From assembly GCF_002871005.1 (NCBI RefSeq), contig NZ_PHSN01000006.1, positions 124,001-188,000 on the forward strand: a DNA stretch of 64,000 nucleotides. Reading direction: 5' to 3'. Of this stretch, positions 1 to 9,118 are shown in pieces (positions within the stretch are counted from its first letter, which is position 1; every line of letters begins with the position of its first letter). Both the position numbers and the translations under genes were made by a program. This stretch comes from Acidimangrovimonas sediminis. GTDB lineage: Bacteria > Pseudomonadota > Alphaproteobacteria > Rhodobacterales > Rhodobacteraceae. The notes beneath the pieces are model-generated. The model did not search any database. It worked only from the letters and a program-made list of their open reading frames with translations, and was not told where the DNA came from.

Positions 1-152
1 AATCCGTGAGTTCCCTGGGCAATCCCGATATCCACCGGCCCTAAATCATCATCATCTTTCCTCTTTTATTTTCTTTATTTATTAGGAGGCCCATCCCCGG
101 GCTGAGGACAAACCCCCGAACCGGGGAAACGAACCGCAAGGGGGGCCGAAAG
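1..152. other. AT-rich leader region upstream of hemJ
   Basis: No gene is visible. Positions 41-90 form a strikingly AT-rich pyrimidine block (repeated ATC then runs of T/A) in an otherwise GC-rich window. It is followed by a C/G-rich segment and the hemJ ribosome site (AAGGGGGG just before the ATG). A 7/9 match to a DnaA box lies at 28-36. The block could be a promoter or a replication-origin fringe; neither is proven. Confidence 0.4.
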
Positions 153-629
153 ATGATCGAGACGGTGCAGGATTTCCTGGCAAGCTGGTACCCGTGGATC
201 AAGGCGCTGCACATCGTTGCCGTGATCACCTGGATGGCCGGGATCTTCTATCTTCCGCGGCTGTTCGTGTACCACGTCGAGGGCTACCAGAAGCGCGGGG
301 TCGAGGCGGGTTCTGAAACGGACCTGATGTTCCAGCATCAGGAACGGCTGCTGTTGCGGGCGATCATGAACCCCTCGATGATCGCGGTCTGGATCTTCGG
401 CCTTTGCCTCGTCTTCACGCCAGGGATCGTGGTCTGGTCCACGCTGTGGCCCTGGACCAAGGCGGCGGGCGTTCTGGCGATGACGTGGTATCACCACTGG
501 CTGGGGAAACGTCGCAAGGACTTCGTCAAAGGCACGAACCGTTTCACGGGGCGCCAGTACCGGATGATGAACGAGGTGCCGACCGTGGTTCTTCTGGTGA
601 TCGTCTTCTCGGTCGTGCTGAAGTTCTGA
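153..629 (+). CDS. hemJ: Protoporphyrinogen IX oxidase HemJ
   Basis: This 158-residue inner-membrane protein matches the HemJ family, which oxidises protoporphyrinogen IX to protoporphyrin IX in the penultimate step of haem synthesis. An early helix carries the family signature around the invariant histidine (residues 20-28, ALHIVAVIT, followed by WMAGIFYLPRLFVYH). Further membrane segments lie near residues 75-95, 100-115 and 140-156. A basic stretch containing HHWL and KRRKDF follows the third helix. The length fits the family (about 140-160). The ATG is preceded by AAGGGGGG. It sits just upstream of rho in the same orientation, an arrangement I associate with Rhodobacterales. Identification is by motif and length only. 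Confidence 0.9.
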   Translation: MIETVQDFLASWYPWIKALHIVAVITWMAGIFYLPRLFVYHVEGYQKRGVEAGSETDLMFQHQERLLLRAIMNPSMIAVWIFGLCLVFTPGIVVWSTLWPWTKAAGVLAMTWYHHWLGKRRKDFVKGTNRFTGRQYRMMNEVPTVVLLVIVFSVVLKF

Positions 630-650
630 GCGGCCGGTAGCCGCCTTGCG

Positions 651-679
651 TTGACTTTTGCGGTCAAGACCTATATCGG
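651..679 (+). promoter_or_regulatory. Putative promoter for rho
   Basis: TTGACT at 651-656 is a good -35. The A/T-rich TATATC at 672-677 (spacing 15) or TATCGG at 674-679 (spacing 17) could serve as -10. It lies in the 145-nt gap between hemJ and rho and would give a leader of about 90 nt containing a GGCC-GTCC-GGCC hairpin. Confidence 0.5.
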
Positions 680-774
680 GCGAAACCAACGGGGCCGTCC
701 GGCCCGGGGACCTTCCCATCATTGACGCCAGCGCCGCTCACCTGCGGCCCGCGAAAACGCACGTGTGACCTTCC

Positions 775-2064
775 ATGACCGCAGATATCGCCGACACTGT
801 TGAACATCTGAACCTGTCCGACCTCAAGGCGCAAAGCCCGGCCGACCTTCTTGCCATGGCCGAGGAGCTTGAGATCGAGAACGCGCCTTCCATGCGCAAG
901 GGCGAGATGATGTTCTCGATCCTGAAGGAGCGGGCGGAAGAGGGCTGGGAAGTCGGCGGCGATGGTGTGCTGGAGGTACTGCAGGACGGTTTCGGCTTCC
1001 TGCGCTCGCCCGAGGCGAACTATCTGCCGGGCCCGGATGACATCTACGTCTCGCCCGACATGATCCGGCAATTCAGCTTGCGCACTGGTGACACGATCGA
1101 GGGGGTCATGCAGGCCCCGCGCGAGAATGAGCGTTACTTCGCGCTGACCAAGGTCACGCGGATCAACTTTACCGATCCCGAGAAGGCGCGGCACAAGGTT
1201 CACTTTGACAACCTGACGCCGCTCTACCCGGACGAGCGGCTGAAGATGGAGATCGAGGATCCGACGATCCGCGATCGCTCGGCCCGGATCATCGACCTGG
1301 TGGCGCCGATCGGGAAGGGGCAGCGCGCCCTGATCTCGGCCCCGCCGCGGACGGGTAAGACGGTGCTGCTGCAGAACATCGCCCGCTCGATCGAGGTGAA
1401 TCACCCGGAATGCTACCTGATCGTGCTGCTGATCGACGAACGGCCGGAAGAGGTGACCGACATGCAGCGCTCGGTGAAGGGTGAGGTGATCTCCTCGACC
1501 TTCGACGAACCGGCGACGCGGCACGTGGCGGTTTCGGAAATGGTCATCGAAAAGGCCAAGCGGTTGGTGGAACACAAGCGCGACGTGGTGATCCTGCTCG
1601 ACTCGATCACCCGTCTGGGCCGCGCGTTCAACACGGTGGTGCCGTCCTCGGGCAAGGTGCTGACCGGCGGTGTCGATGCCAACGCCCTTCAGCGGCCGAA
1701 GCGGTTCTTCGGCGCCGCGCGGAACATCGAGGAGGGCGGTTCGCTGACCATCATCGCGACCGCGCTGATCGAGACCGGCAGCCGGATGGACGAAGTGATC
1801 TTCGAAGAATTCAAGGGCACCGGCAACTCGGAGATCATCCTTGACCGCAAGGTGGCGGACAAGCGGGTCTTCCCGGCGATGGACATCCTCAAGTCCGGCA
1901 CGCGGAAAGAGGACATGCTGGTCGACAAGGCGGATCTGCAGAAGACCTACGTCCTGCGCCGCATCCTGAACCCGATGGGCACGACGGATGCGATCGAGTT
2001 CCTGATCTCGAAGCTGAAGCAGACCAAGACCAACAGCGAATTCTTCGAGTCGATGAACACCTGA
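775..2064 (+). CDS. rho: Transcription termination factor Rho
   Basis: This 429-residue hexameric RNA-dependent ATPase and helicase ends transcription at Rho-dependent sites. The N-terminal Rho_N segment ([20 protein letters not shown], residues 13-32) is followed by a cold-shock-like RNA-binding domain (about 60-130, with GFGFLRSP). The ATPase core has a Walker A around Lys195 (APPRTGKT), then the [13 protein letters not shown] segment, the [11 protein letters not shown] Walker B region, and the secondary RNA-binding and catalytic segments. The start is the first ATG in frame; no strong Shine-Dalgarno is visible before it, only a pyrimidine-rich stretch. The 95-nt leader may be used for autoregulation, as known for Rho, but this is not shown here. 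mnmE follows 28 bp downstream. Confidence 0.97.
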   Translation: MTADIADTVEHLNLSDLKAQSPADLLAMAEELEIENAPSMRKGEMMFSILKERAEEGWEVGGDGVLEVLQDGFGFLRSPEANYLPGPDDIYVSPDMIRQFSLRTGDTIEGVMQAPRENERYFALTKVTRINFTDPEKARHKVHFDNLTPLYPDERLKMEIEDPTIRDRSARIIDLVAPIGKGQRALISAPPRTGKTVLLQNIARSIEVNHPECYLIVLLIDERPEEVTDMQRSVKGEVISSTFDEPATRHVAVSEMVIEKAKRLVEHKRDVVILLDSITRLGRAFNTVVPSSGKVLTGGVDANALQRPKRFFGAARNIEEGGSLTIIATALIETGSRMDEVIFEEFKGTGNSEIILDRKVADKRVFPAMDILKSGTRKEDMLVDKADLQKTYVLRRILNPMGTTDAIEFLISKLKQTKTNSEFFESMNT

Positions 2065-2092
2065 TCCACTTTGGATTCAACAGGTTAGACCA

Positions 2093-3382
2093 ATGGATAC
2101 GATCTGTGCTCTGGCCTCCGCCCGTGGAAAGGCGGGGGTCGCGGTCATTCGGCTTTCCGGCCCGGCGGCCCATGCGGCGGCGGCCGATCTGTGCGGTACG
2201 CTGCCCGAAGCGCGCCGCGCCGGCCTGCGCCAGTTGCGCGACCGCGAAGGCGACGCGCTCGACGAGGCGATCGTCCTGGTCTTCGAACCCGGGCGCAGTT
2301 TTACCGGCGAAGCGGTAGCCGAACTTCATCTGCATGGAGCGACGGCGATCGTTCAGGCGGTTCTGCGCGAACTGACCGCGCGCGTCGATGTTCGATTGGC
2401 GGAGCCGGGGGAATTCACCCGGCGTGCGCTGGAGAATGGCCGGTTGGACCTCGCGCAGGTCGAAGGTCTGTCCGATCTGATCGAGGCGGAGACCGAAGCG
2501 CAGCGTCGGCAGGCCCTGCGCGTCCTGTCCGGTGCCGTTGGTGTACGCGCCGAGGGTTGGCGCGCGCGCCTCATCCGGGCGGCCGCGCTGATCGAGGCGA
2601 CGATTGATTTCGCAGACGAGGAGGTTCCGATCGATGTCTCGCCCGAGGTGACCGCGCTGATCGACGGGGTTCTGGAGGAACTGCGCGAGCAGGCCTCGGG
2701 TGTCGCGGTATCGGAGCGGATCCGCGACGGGTTCGAGGTGGCGATTGTGGGGCTGCCGAATGCCGGGAAGTCCACGCTTCTGAATGCGTTGGCGGGGCGC
2801 GAGGCGGCGATCACCTCGGAACATGCAGGCACGACCCGCGACGTGATCGAGGTGCGGATGGACCTTGGCGGCCTGGCCGTCACCCTGCTGGACACTGCCG
2901 GTCTGCGAGAAACCGGCGATGCGGTGGAAGGTATCGGGGTGGAGCGCGCTATTGCCCGGGCGAAGGCGGCGGATCTGCGGGTTTTCCTTAAGGCCGAGGG
3001 CGCGCTGCCCGAAGGTCTTTTGCCCGAAGGCGACGACCTCGTGGTCGAAGGGAAGGCGGACCTTGGCAGCGGGGAAGGGTTGCGCGTCTCTGGAAAGACC
3101 GGGGCGGGTATCTCGGACCTCGTGGCGCGGGTGACGTCGATCCTGGAAAGCCGGGCGAGCGGGGCGGCGCTGATTACGCGTGAGCGCCACAGGCTGGCGG
3201 TGATGCGCGCGATCGGGGCTATGGAATCGGCGCGGCTTGAGGTATTGAGCGGGGCTGAGAGGGCAGAGCTGGCGGCGGAAGAGCTGCGCGGTGCGATCCG
3301 GGCGCTTGATTCGCTCGTCGGTCGCGTGGATGTCGAAGATCTGCTCGACGAGATTTTTGCCAGTTTCTGCATCGGTAAGTAA
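2093..3382 (+). CDS. mnmE: tRNA uridine-5-carboxymethylaminomethyl modification GTPase MnmE
   Basis: This 429-residue protein works with MnmG to modify the wobble uridine U34 of several tRNAs (cmnm5U). It has an N-terminal tetrahydrofolate-binding domain (about 1-115), a helical domain, an inserted GTPase domain and the C-terminal CIGK tail whose Cys is catalytically important. G1 is GLPNAGKS (about 220-227), then the AGTTRDV switch and DTAGLRE (G3). The expected NKxD G4 motif reads EGKAD, so Gly320 occupies the Asn position. The protein is somewhat shorter than E. coli MnmE (454). A weak AGGTT precedes the ATG. It lies 25 bp upstream of the preferred mnmG start, so the two partners are probably co-expressed. 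Confidence 0.96.
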   Translation: MDTICALASARGKAGVAVIRLSGPAAHAAAADLCGTLPEARRAGLRQLRDREGDALDEAIVLVFEPGRSFTGEAVAELHLHGATAIVQAVLRELTARVDVRLAEPGEFTRRALENGRLDLAQVEGLSDLIEAETEAQRRQALRVLSGAVGVRAEGWRARLIRAAALIEATIDFADEEVPIDVSPEVTALIDGVLEELREQASGVAVSERIRDGFEVAIVGLPNAGKSTLLNALAGREAAITSEHAGTTRDVIEVRMDLGGLAVTLLDTAGLRETGDAVEGIGVERAIARAKAADLRVFLKAEGALPEGLLPEGDDLVVEGKADLGSGEGLRVSGKTGAGISDLVARVTSILESRASGAALITRERHRLAVMRAIGAMESARLEVLSGAERAELAAEELRGAIRALDSLVGRVDVEDLLDEIFASFCIGK

Positions 3383-3399
3383 GGCGGCGCAGGTAGGAG

Positions 3400-3415
3400 T
3401 GTTTCACGTGAAACA
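3400..3415. promoter_or_regulatory. parS: parS centromere site 1
   Basis: TGTTTCACGTGAAACA is a perfect 16-bp palindrome identical to the parS consensus recognised by chromosomal ParB proteins. It overlaps the translation start region of mnmG: the Shine-Dalgarno AGGAG ends at 3399 and the preferred GTG start is at 3408, inside the site. parAB lie 2.5-4.2 kb downstream. Confidence 0.95.
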
Positions 3416-5267
3416 TGTGGATGTCATCGTCATTGGCGGCGGCCATGCGGGCGCCGAGGCGGCCCACGCGGCGGCCCGTGGCGGCGCGCGCACCGCGTTG
3501 GTAACGCTGCGGCGCGAGGATCTGGGCGTGATGTCCTGCAATCCGGCGATCGGCGGGCTGGGCAAGGGCCATCTCGTGCGTGAGATCGACGCGCTCGACG
3601 GTGTCATGGGCCGTGTTGCCGACCGTGCGGCGATCCAGTACCGCCTTTTGAACCGTCGCAAGGGGCCTGCAGTGCAAGGCCCCCGGGCGCAGGCCGACCG
3701 CAAGCTCTACCGTGCCGCAATGGCCGAAGAAACCGCGGCGCGCCAAGGACTTGAGGTGATCGAGGGCGAGGCGGCGGATTTCCTGATGGAGGGAGACCGC
3801 GTGGCCGGGATTCTGCTGGCCGATGGCTCGCAGATCCGGGCCCATGCCGTCGTTCTGACCACCGGCACCTTCCTGCGCGGCGTCATTCACATCGGCGATG
3901 TCCGCCGGCAGGGGGGCCGCATGGGCGACCGGCCCTCGGTCAAGCTGGCCGAGCGGATCGACGGCTTTGGTCTGCCGCTTGGGCGTCTGAAAACCGGCAC
4001 GCCGCCACGGCTGGACGGACGCACGATCGACTGGGCGCAGCTTGATGCGCAGCCGGGCGACGACGATCCGGTGGTATTTTCCTTTCTCAACCGCGCGCCC
4101 CAGGTGCGGCAGGTTAGCTGCGGGATCACCCACACCAACGCCCGCACGCATGAGATCATCCGCCAGAACCTGTCGCGTTCCGCCATGTACGGCGGCCATA
4201 TCGAGGGGGTCGGCCCGCGCTATTGTCCGTCGATCGAGGATAAGGTGGTGCGATTCGCCGAGAAGGACTCGCATCAGATCTTTCTCGAGCCTGAGGGGCT
4301 GGACGATCCGACCGTCTATCCCAACGGGATTTCGACCTCGCTCCCCGAGGATGTGCAGGAGGCTTACGTCCGTTCCATCGCCGGGTTGGAGCAGGTGAAG
4401 ATCCTTCAGCCAGGTTATGCGATCGAATATGACTACGTTGATCCTCGCGCGTTGCGCGACACGCTGGAACTGCGCGAGGTGCCGGGTCTATACCTCGCCG
4501 GGCAGATCAACGGGACGACTGGTTACGAAGAAGCAGCGGCGCAAGGCCTGGTCGCCGGTCTGAACGCGGCGCTGTCGGCGCAGGGCAGGGGGCCCGCGCG
4601 GTTCAGCCGGTCCGACAGCTACATCGGGGTGATGATCGACGATCTGACCACCCGCGGGGTGACGGAACCCTACCGGATGTTCACCTCGCGCGCGGAATTC
4701 CGGCTGTCGCTCCGGGCGGACAATGCAGACCAACGGTTGACGCCGCTGGGCCTGGAGCTGGGCTGTATTGGCGCGATCAGGGCCCAGGCCTTCAGCCAGA
4801 AGATGGACGCGATCGAGGCTGGTCGTACAAGATTGCAGGCGCTTTCGCTGACAGCGCGCGAAATGGCCGCGCAGGGGGTGAAGATCAATCCGGATGGCGG
4901 GCGGCGCTCGGGCTACGAGATGTTGGCCCTTCCGGACGCTAGCTTCGATCATCTTGTGTCTGCTGATCCGTCGCTTGCCGAGATTGCGCCGGAGATCCGG
5001 GAGCAGCTGGGGCGTGACGTGCTTTATGCGAACTACATCGCCCGGCAGCATGAGGATGTTGCTGCGATGCGCCGGGATGAGGGGCAGGAGATCCCGGAGG
5101 GCTTTGATTACGGGATGCTGTCCGGCCTGTCGAACGAGTTGAAAGTCAAGCTGGAGCGGGCGCAACCGCGCAGCCTCGCCCAGGCGGGGCGGGTCGAGGG
5201 GATGACGCCGGCAGCGTTGACGCTGATCCTGGCCAAGTTGCGGCAGGGCCGCCGCCGCTCGGCATGA
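3408..5267 (+). CDS. mnmG: tRNA uridine-5-carboxymethylaminomethyl modification enzyme MnmG (GidA)
   Basis: This FAD-dependent partner of MnmE is about 619 residues, close to the usual 620-630. The N-terminal dinucleotide-binding motif [11 protein letters not shown] is followed by the family signatures [14 protein letters not shown] and GYEEAAAQG and a C-terminal helical tRNA-binding region. GTG at 3408 is chosen as start because AGGAG (3395-3399) lies 8 nt upstream; GTG at 3399 and GTG at 3417 are alternatives. The start lies inside a perfect parS site, so ParB binding could influence this gene. The stop overlaps the rsmG start in an ATGA arrangement, implying translational coupling. The reading frame extends further upstream into mnmE, but that part is not homologous. 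Confidence 0.95.
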   Translation: MKHVDVIVIGGGHAGAEAAHAAARGGARTALVTLRREDLGVMSCNPAIGGLGKGHLVREIDALDGVMGRVADRAAIQYRLLNRRKGPAVQGPRAQADRKLYRAAMAEETAARQGLEVIEGEAADFLMEGDRVAGILLADGSQIRAHAVVLTTGTFLRGVIHIGDVRRQGGRMGDRPSVKLAERIDGFGLPLGRLKTGTPPRLDGRTIDWAQLDAQPGDDDPVVFSFLNRAPQVRQVSCGITHTNARTHEIIRQNLSRSAMYGGHIEGVGPRYCPSIEDKVVRFAEKDSHQIFLEPEGLDDPTVYPNGISTSLPEDVQEAYVRSIAGLEQVKILQPGYAIEYDYVDPRALRDTLELREVPGLYLAGQINGTTGYEEAAAQGLVAGLNAALSAQGRGPARFSRSDSYIGVMIDDLTTRGVTEPYRMFTSRAEFRLSLRADNADQRLTPLGLELGCIGAIRAQAFSQKMDAIEAGRTRLQALSLTAREMAAQGVKINPDGGRRSGYEMLALPDASFDHLVSADPSLAEIAPEIREQLGRDVLYANYIARQHEDVAAMRRDEGQEIPEGFDYGMLSGLSNELKVKLERAQPRSLAQAGRVEGMTPAALTLILAKLRQGRRRSA

Positions 5268-5890
5268 GGGCGACACCCGAGGCCTTCTTGGCCGCCCGCG
5301 ATGTTTCACGTGAAACACTGGGGCGCCTGACCACCTACGCGGCCCTTCTGGAAAAGTGGAATCCCGCGATCAACCTCGTTGCGCGATCGACGCTGGGCGA
5401 CCTCTGGTCCCGTCATTTCCTTGATTCGACGCAGGTTTTCGATCTTCGGCCGGCAGAGACGGGCCGATGGGTCGATCTGGGCAGCGGCGGGGGGTTTCCC
5501 GGGCTCGTTCTGGCAATCCTCGCCGCGGACGAGGCGCCCGACCTGCGCGTCATCCTTGTCGAGAGCGATCAGCGCAAGGCGACATTCCTGCGGACGGCGG
5601 CCCGCGAAACCGGGGTGACGGTGGAAGTGCATGCCAGCCGGATCGAGGATCTGGCGCCACTGGACGCGGATGTCGTGTCAGCCCGGGCGCTGGCCCCGCT
5701 TTCCCCGCTTCTCGGCCTCGCCACGCCGCATCTGAAGGCGGGCGGGCGCGGGTTGTTTCCGAAAGGCGCCACCCACGACCGGGAAATCGCCGAAGCTCTT
5801 GCCTCGTGGTCGTTCGAGGTTCAGAAGTATCCCAGCAGGACCGACCCGGACTCGGTCATCCTCAGCATCGGAGACCTCCACCATGTCTGA
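5264..5890 (+). CDS. rsmG: 16S rRNA (guanine527-N7)-methyltransferase RsmG (GidB)
   Basis: This 208-residue SAM-dependent enzyme methylates N7 of G527 in 16S rRNA. The sequence shows [19 protein letters not shown] near residues 38-56, the glycine-rich SAM motif [10 protein letters not shown] (about 70-79), and [12 protein letters not shown] (about 100-111). The ATG overlaps the mnmG stop (ATGA). A perfect parS site covers codons 13-18 and encodes Asp-Val-Ser-Arg-Glu-Thr, so the N-terminus is shaped by two functions. The last 8 bp overlap the start of parA. The length is typical of the family. Confidence 0.95.
   Translation: MRATPEAFLAARDVSRETLGRLTTYAALLEKWNPAINLVARSTLGDLWSRHFLDSTQVFDLRPAETGRWVDLGSGGGFPGLVLAILAADEAPDLRVILVESDQRKATFLRTAARETGVTVEVHASRIEDLAPLDADVVSARALAPLSPLLGLATPHLKAGGRGLFPKGATHDREIAEALASWSFEVQKYPSRTDPDSVILSIGDLHHV
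5302..5317. promoter_or_regulatory. parS: parS centromere site 2 within rsmG
   Basis: This is a second perfect TGTTTCACGTGAAACA palindrome, 1,902 bp from the first. It is read through in frame by rsmG. Two exact 16-bp copies this close to parAB are not expected by chance. Confidence 0.95.
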
Positions 5891-6695
5891 CCCGACCCGT
5901 CCTCCCGGACCGCGCATCCTGGCCATCGCCAACCAGAAGGGCGGCGTGGGCAAGACGACCACCGCGATCAACCTCGCGGCCGCGTTGGCGGAAGAGGGGC
6001 GGCGGGTTCTGCTGGTCGATATCGATCCGCAGGGGAACGCGTCGACCGGCCTTGGGCTGGACAGCGACAAGCGAGGGCTGACCACATATGACCTTATCCT
6101 CGATGACGCACCGCTAGAAGATGTGGTTCAACCCACCTCCGTGCCCAATGTGTGGTTGTGCCCTGCGACGACTGACTTGAGCTCCGCCGATATCGAACTG
6201 GTGGCGAACGAAAAACGCAGCTTCCTGCTGCACGATGCGCTGCGCCAGCCGGCGGTCGATGCCTATGCCTTCGATTTCGTGATGATCGACTGTCCGCCCT
6301 CGCTGTCTTTGCTGACCGTCAACGCGATGGTCGCGGCGCATGCGGTGCTGGTCCCGCTGCAAAGCGAATTCTTCGCTCTGGAAGGGCTGTCGCAGCTGAT
6401 GCTGACGATCCGCGAAGTACGGCAGAGCGCCAACCCGGATTTGCGGATCGAGGGGGTTCTGCTGACGATGTACGACGGCCGGAACAACCTGTCGCAGCAA
6501 GTTGAGGCGGACGCCCGGGACAACCTTGGCGACTTGGTGTTCCGCACCATCGTGCCGCGAAATGTGCGGGTCAGCGAAGCGCCGTCCTACGCCATGCCGG
6601 TGCTCAGCTACGATCCCGCGTCGCGCGGGAGCGAGGCGTATCGCGCGTTGGCCAAGGAATTGCTGGGGCGGCACAGCCAGGGCCGCGCCGCCTGA
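5883..6695 (+). CDS. parA: Chromosome partitioning ATPase ParA (Soj)
   Basis: This 270-residue ParA-type Walker ATPase forms the nucleoid-bound gradient that moves ParB-parS complexes. The deviant Walker A motif is KGGVGKTT with the signature lysine at residue 19 and the P-loop lysine at 24. DIDPQGNAS follows at about 45-53, and the Walker B-like segment FVMIDCPPS lies near residue 130. ATG 5883 is chosen because GGAG sits 9 nt upstream and the family motif then begins near the N-terminus; the open frame extends further upstream inside rsmG. It overlaps rsmG by 8 bp, and parB follows after 10 bp. Confidence 0.96.
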   Translation: MSDPTRPPGPRILAIANQKGGVGKTTTAINLAAALAEEGRRVLLVDIDPQGNASTGLGLDSDKRGLTTYDLILDDAPLEDVVQPTSVPNVWLCPATTDLSSADIELVANEKRSFLLHDALRQPAVDAYAFDFVMIDCPPSLSLLTVNAMVAAHAVLVPLQSEFFALEGLSQLMLTIREVRQSANPDLRIEGVLLTMYDGRNNLSQQVEADARDNLGDLVFRTIVPRNVRVSEAPSYAMPVLSYDPASRGSEAYRALAKELLGRHSQGRAA

Positions 6696-6705
6696 GGAGA
6701 CGAGC

Positions 6706-7617
6706 ATGAACGAGAAAAAATTGGAACGTAGGGGCCTCGGCCGTGGTCTTTCGGCGCTGATGGCCGATGTCGCGCCCGCACCGAAGGACGAGGAAACGGG
6801 TGAGCAGAAGCCGCGCCGGCCGGACATGATGGTCCCGGTCGAGAAGATCCGGCCGAACCCCGACCAGCCGCGCCGCGATTTCGACAAGGACGCACTGGCC
6901 GAGCTGGCCGAATCGATTCGCGCCAAGGGGGTGATTCAACCGCTGATCGTGCGCCCGGATCCGAACGCGCCCGGCGGGTATGAGATTGTCGCGGGGGAAC
7001 GCCGCTGGCGCGCCTCGCAAATCGCGCAGCTGCATGAGCTACCGGTTCTCGTGCGCGAATTCTCGGATACCGAGGTGCTCGAGGTCGCGATTATCGAAAA
7101 CATCCAGAGGGCCGATCTGAACCCGGTGGAAGAGGCGATGGCCTATCGCCAGCTAATGGACAGGTTTGGGCATACGCAGGAAAAGCTGGCAGAGGGCCTG
7201 TCAAAAAGCCGGAGCCATATCGCAAACATCATGCGTCTGTTGCAGCTGCCGGAGGATGTGCTGGGCTTCCTTCGCGAGGGCAAGCTGACCGCGGGTCACG
7301 CGCGGGCGATCATCACTGCGCCGAACGCGGGAGAGCTGGCGCGGAAGATCATCGCGAAGGGGCTTTCGGTGCGTGAGGCCGAACGGCTGACCAAGGCGCC
7401 GGCGGCGAAATCCGGCCCGCGCCCGCGCACCGCGTCCGAGAAGGATGCCGATACCCGCGCGTTGGAGCAGGATCTGTCGGCGAACCTGGGGATGAAGGTG
7501 CAGATCGACCATCGCGGTGGTGGCGATGGGGTTCTGACCATCAATTACCGTTCGCTCGACGACCTTGACGAGCTGTGCCGGGTGCTGAGCGCTAGCCCTC
7601 TGGGCGTGTCCAGATGA
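6706..7617 (+). CDS. parB: Chromosome partitioning protein ParB (Spo0J)
   Basis: This 303-residue CTP-dependent DNA clamp loads at parS and spreads. The N-terminal ParA-interacting basic segment (RRGLGRGLSAL, about 7-17) is followed by the ParB/Spo0J nuclease-like CTPase domain, with IRPNPDQPRR, GYEIVAGERRWRAS and the ENIQRADLNPVEEA motif. The helix-turn-helix region is around TQEKLAEGLSKSRSHIANIMRLL, and the dimerisation domain ends in LDELCRVLS. The ATG has GAGGAGA 5 nt upstream. The two perfect parS sites nearby are its expected targets. The 3' end overlaps the convergent DUF454 gene by 26 bp with no terminator visible between them. Confidence 0.96.
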   Translation: MNEKKLERRGLGRGLSALMADVAPAPKDEETGEQKPRRPDMMVPVEKIRPNPDQPRRDFDKDALAELAESIRAKGVIQPLIVRPDPNAPGGYEIVAGERRWRASQIAQLHELPVLVREFSDTEVLEVAIIENIQRADLNPVEEAMAYRQLMDRFGHTQEKLAEGLSKSRSHIANIMRLLQLPEDVLGFLREGKLTAGHARAIITAPNAGELARKIIAKGLSVREAERLTKAPAAKSGPRPRTASEKDADTRALEQDLSANLGMKVQIDHRGGGDGVLTINYRSLDDLDELCRVLSASPLGVSR

Positions 7618-7945
7618 ACAGGCTGACGGCGATCAGAACGACGGCCTGAATCACCAGCAGGGCAGGGCGCAGCCCGAGCATCACGGAAATAGAGAACGCG
7701 GCCAGAATCGATACGCTGGCCGCGATTTTCGCCCGCCGCGAAATCGCTCCGGAGCGCTGCCAGTTCGCGATCGGTGGCCCCAGTGTCGGATGGGTGATCA
7801 GCCAGTTGTGCAGCCGCTCCGAGGATCGCGCGAAGAAAAATGCGGCGAGCAGGAGGAAGGGCACCGTCGGCAGCAGCGGCAGCACGATCCCCAGCGCGCC
7901 GAGTGCCAGTGCAACCACCCCCAACGCGGCCCAGAGCCAGCGCAT
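7592..7945 (-). CDS. DUF454 (YbaN-like) inner-membrane protein
   Basis: This small 117-residue membrane protein matches the YbaN/DUF454 family. An N-terminal helix pair contains LGIVLPLLPTVPFLLLAAFFFARSS, the family hallmark, followed by the LHNWLITHPTLGPPI loop and two more hydrophobic segments (about 72-90 and 92-112). Its function is unknown. It is the last gene of the rph-rdgB-rid-hemW operon: its ATG lies 1 nt after the hemW stop (TGACATG). The tail overlaps the convergent parB end by 26 bp. Confidence 0.85.
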   Translation of the reverse strand: MRWLWAALGVVALALGALGIVLPLLPTVPFLLLAAFFFARSSERLHNWLITHPTLGPPIANWQRSGAISRRAKIAASVSILAAFSISVMLGLRPALLVIQAVVLIAVSLFIWTRPEG

Positions 7946-7946
7946 G

Positions 7947-9116
7947 TCACGCTCCCATCAGTTCCCGGATCACGGCGTTGAGCACCATCCGCCCCTCGGC
8001 CGTTGCGATCAAGCGGGAACCGTCGCGGCGGACCATGCCGATCTGTTCTAGCCCCGTGATCGCGTCGCTGCTTAGCGACTTTCCAGAGAGGCTTGCGTAA
8101 CGATCCATATCTAGGCCTTCAGCAAGACGGATACACATCATAAGGTATTCATCGGCTTGCTCTTCTAGAGCGATTTCGTGCCGCGGGGCTTCACCGTTGC
8201 CAGTTTCCTCGACCTGTGAGAGCCATGCGCCGGGGGCACGGGGGGTATCGGTGGCCAGGCGGCGGCCGTTCAGCGTCAGCCGACCATGGGCCCCGGGGCC
8301 GATGCCGGCGTAGTCGCCATACCGCCAATACACCAGGTTGTGGCGCGATTCGGAGCCGGGCGCGGCGTGGTTCGAGATCTCGTAGCCCGGCATGCCTGCC
8401 GCTTCTGTAAGTTCCTGCGTCACAGCGTACATGTCGGCCGAGAGGTCATCCTGCGGCAGGCCAAGGAGACCCCCGGTCGCGGCACGGGCGCCGAAGGCGG
8501 TGCCGTCCTCGATCGTCAGCTGGTAGAGCGAGAGGTGATCGACGGCCATCGAAAGCGCCTCGGTCAATTCACGGCGCCACTGGTCGAGGGTCTGGTGCTG
8601 GCGCGCGTAGATCAGGTCGAAGCTGACGCGGGAAAAGGCGGTGCGAGCGATATCGAAGGCAGCGCGTGCCTCGGCGACGGAATGCAGGCGACCGAGACGC
8701 CGCAGGTCCTCGTCATTCAGCGCCTGTGCGCCCATCGACAGGCGGTTGACCCCGGCGTCGCGGTAGCCACGGAATCGCCCGGCCTCGACCGAGGTCGGGT
8801 TGGCCTCCAGCGTGATTTCAGGATCGTTGGCCATGGGCCAGGTCGCGCGGACCCGGGTGAGGATCGCGTCGACAAGATCGGGTGACATCAGGCTGGGGGT
8901 GCCGCCGCCGAAGAACACGGTATTGAGGATACGGCCCTGGGTTTCCGCTCCGAGACGGTCGATTTCGCTCAAATAGGCTCTGAGCCAGCGGGATTCGTCA
9001 ATCTGCGAGACGACGTGGCTGTTGAAATCGCAGTAGGGGCACTTGGCGGCACAGAACGGCCAGTGGATGTAGAGCCCGAATCCGCCGTTCCTCCAGTCGT
9101 GCCGCCGATCTTCCAT
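7947..9116 (-). CDS. hemW: Radical SAM haem chaperone HemW (coproporphyrinogen III oxidase-like)
   Basis: This 389-residue radical SAM protein has the CxxxCxxC cluster ligands at Cys22, Cys26 and Cys29 within HWPFCAAKCPYCDFNSH. The FFGGGTPS SAM-binding motif, the ANP segment and the HNLVYWRYGDYAGIGPGAHGR block distinguish HemW/HemN-like proteins. Real oxygen-independent coproporphyrinogen oxidase HemN is longer with a different N-terminus, and the extra Cys in the fourth position typical of HemN (CxxxCxxCxC) is replaced by Phe, which favours HemW, a haem-binding chaperone. It starts 2 nt after the rid stop and is followed by DUF454 after 1 nt, so it is part of a coupled operon. Confidence 0.93.
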   Translation of the reverse strand: MEDRRHDWRNGGFGLYIHWPFCAAKCPYCDFNSHVVSQIDESRWLRAYLSEIDRLGAETQGRILNTVFFGGGTPSLMSPDLVDAILTRVRATWPMANDPEITLEANPTSVEAGRFRGYRDAGVNRLSMGAQALNDEDLRRLGRLHSVAEARAAFDIARTAFSRVSFDLIYARQHQTLDQWRRELTEALSMAVDHLSLYQLTIEDGTAFGARAATGGLLGLPQDDLSADMYAVTQELTEAAGMPGYEISNHAAPGSESRHNLVYWRYGDYAGIGPGAHGRLTLNGRRLATDTPRAPGAWLSQVEETGNGEAPRHEIALEEQADEYLMMCIRLAEGLDMDRYASLSGKSLSSDAITGLEQIGMVRRDGSRLIATAEGRMVLNAVIRELMGA

Positions 9117-9118
9117 GA

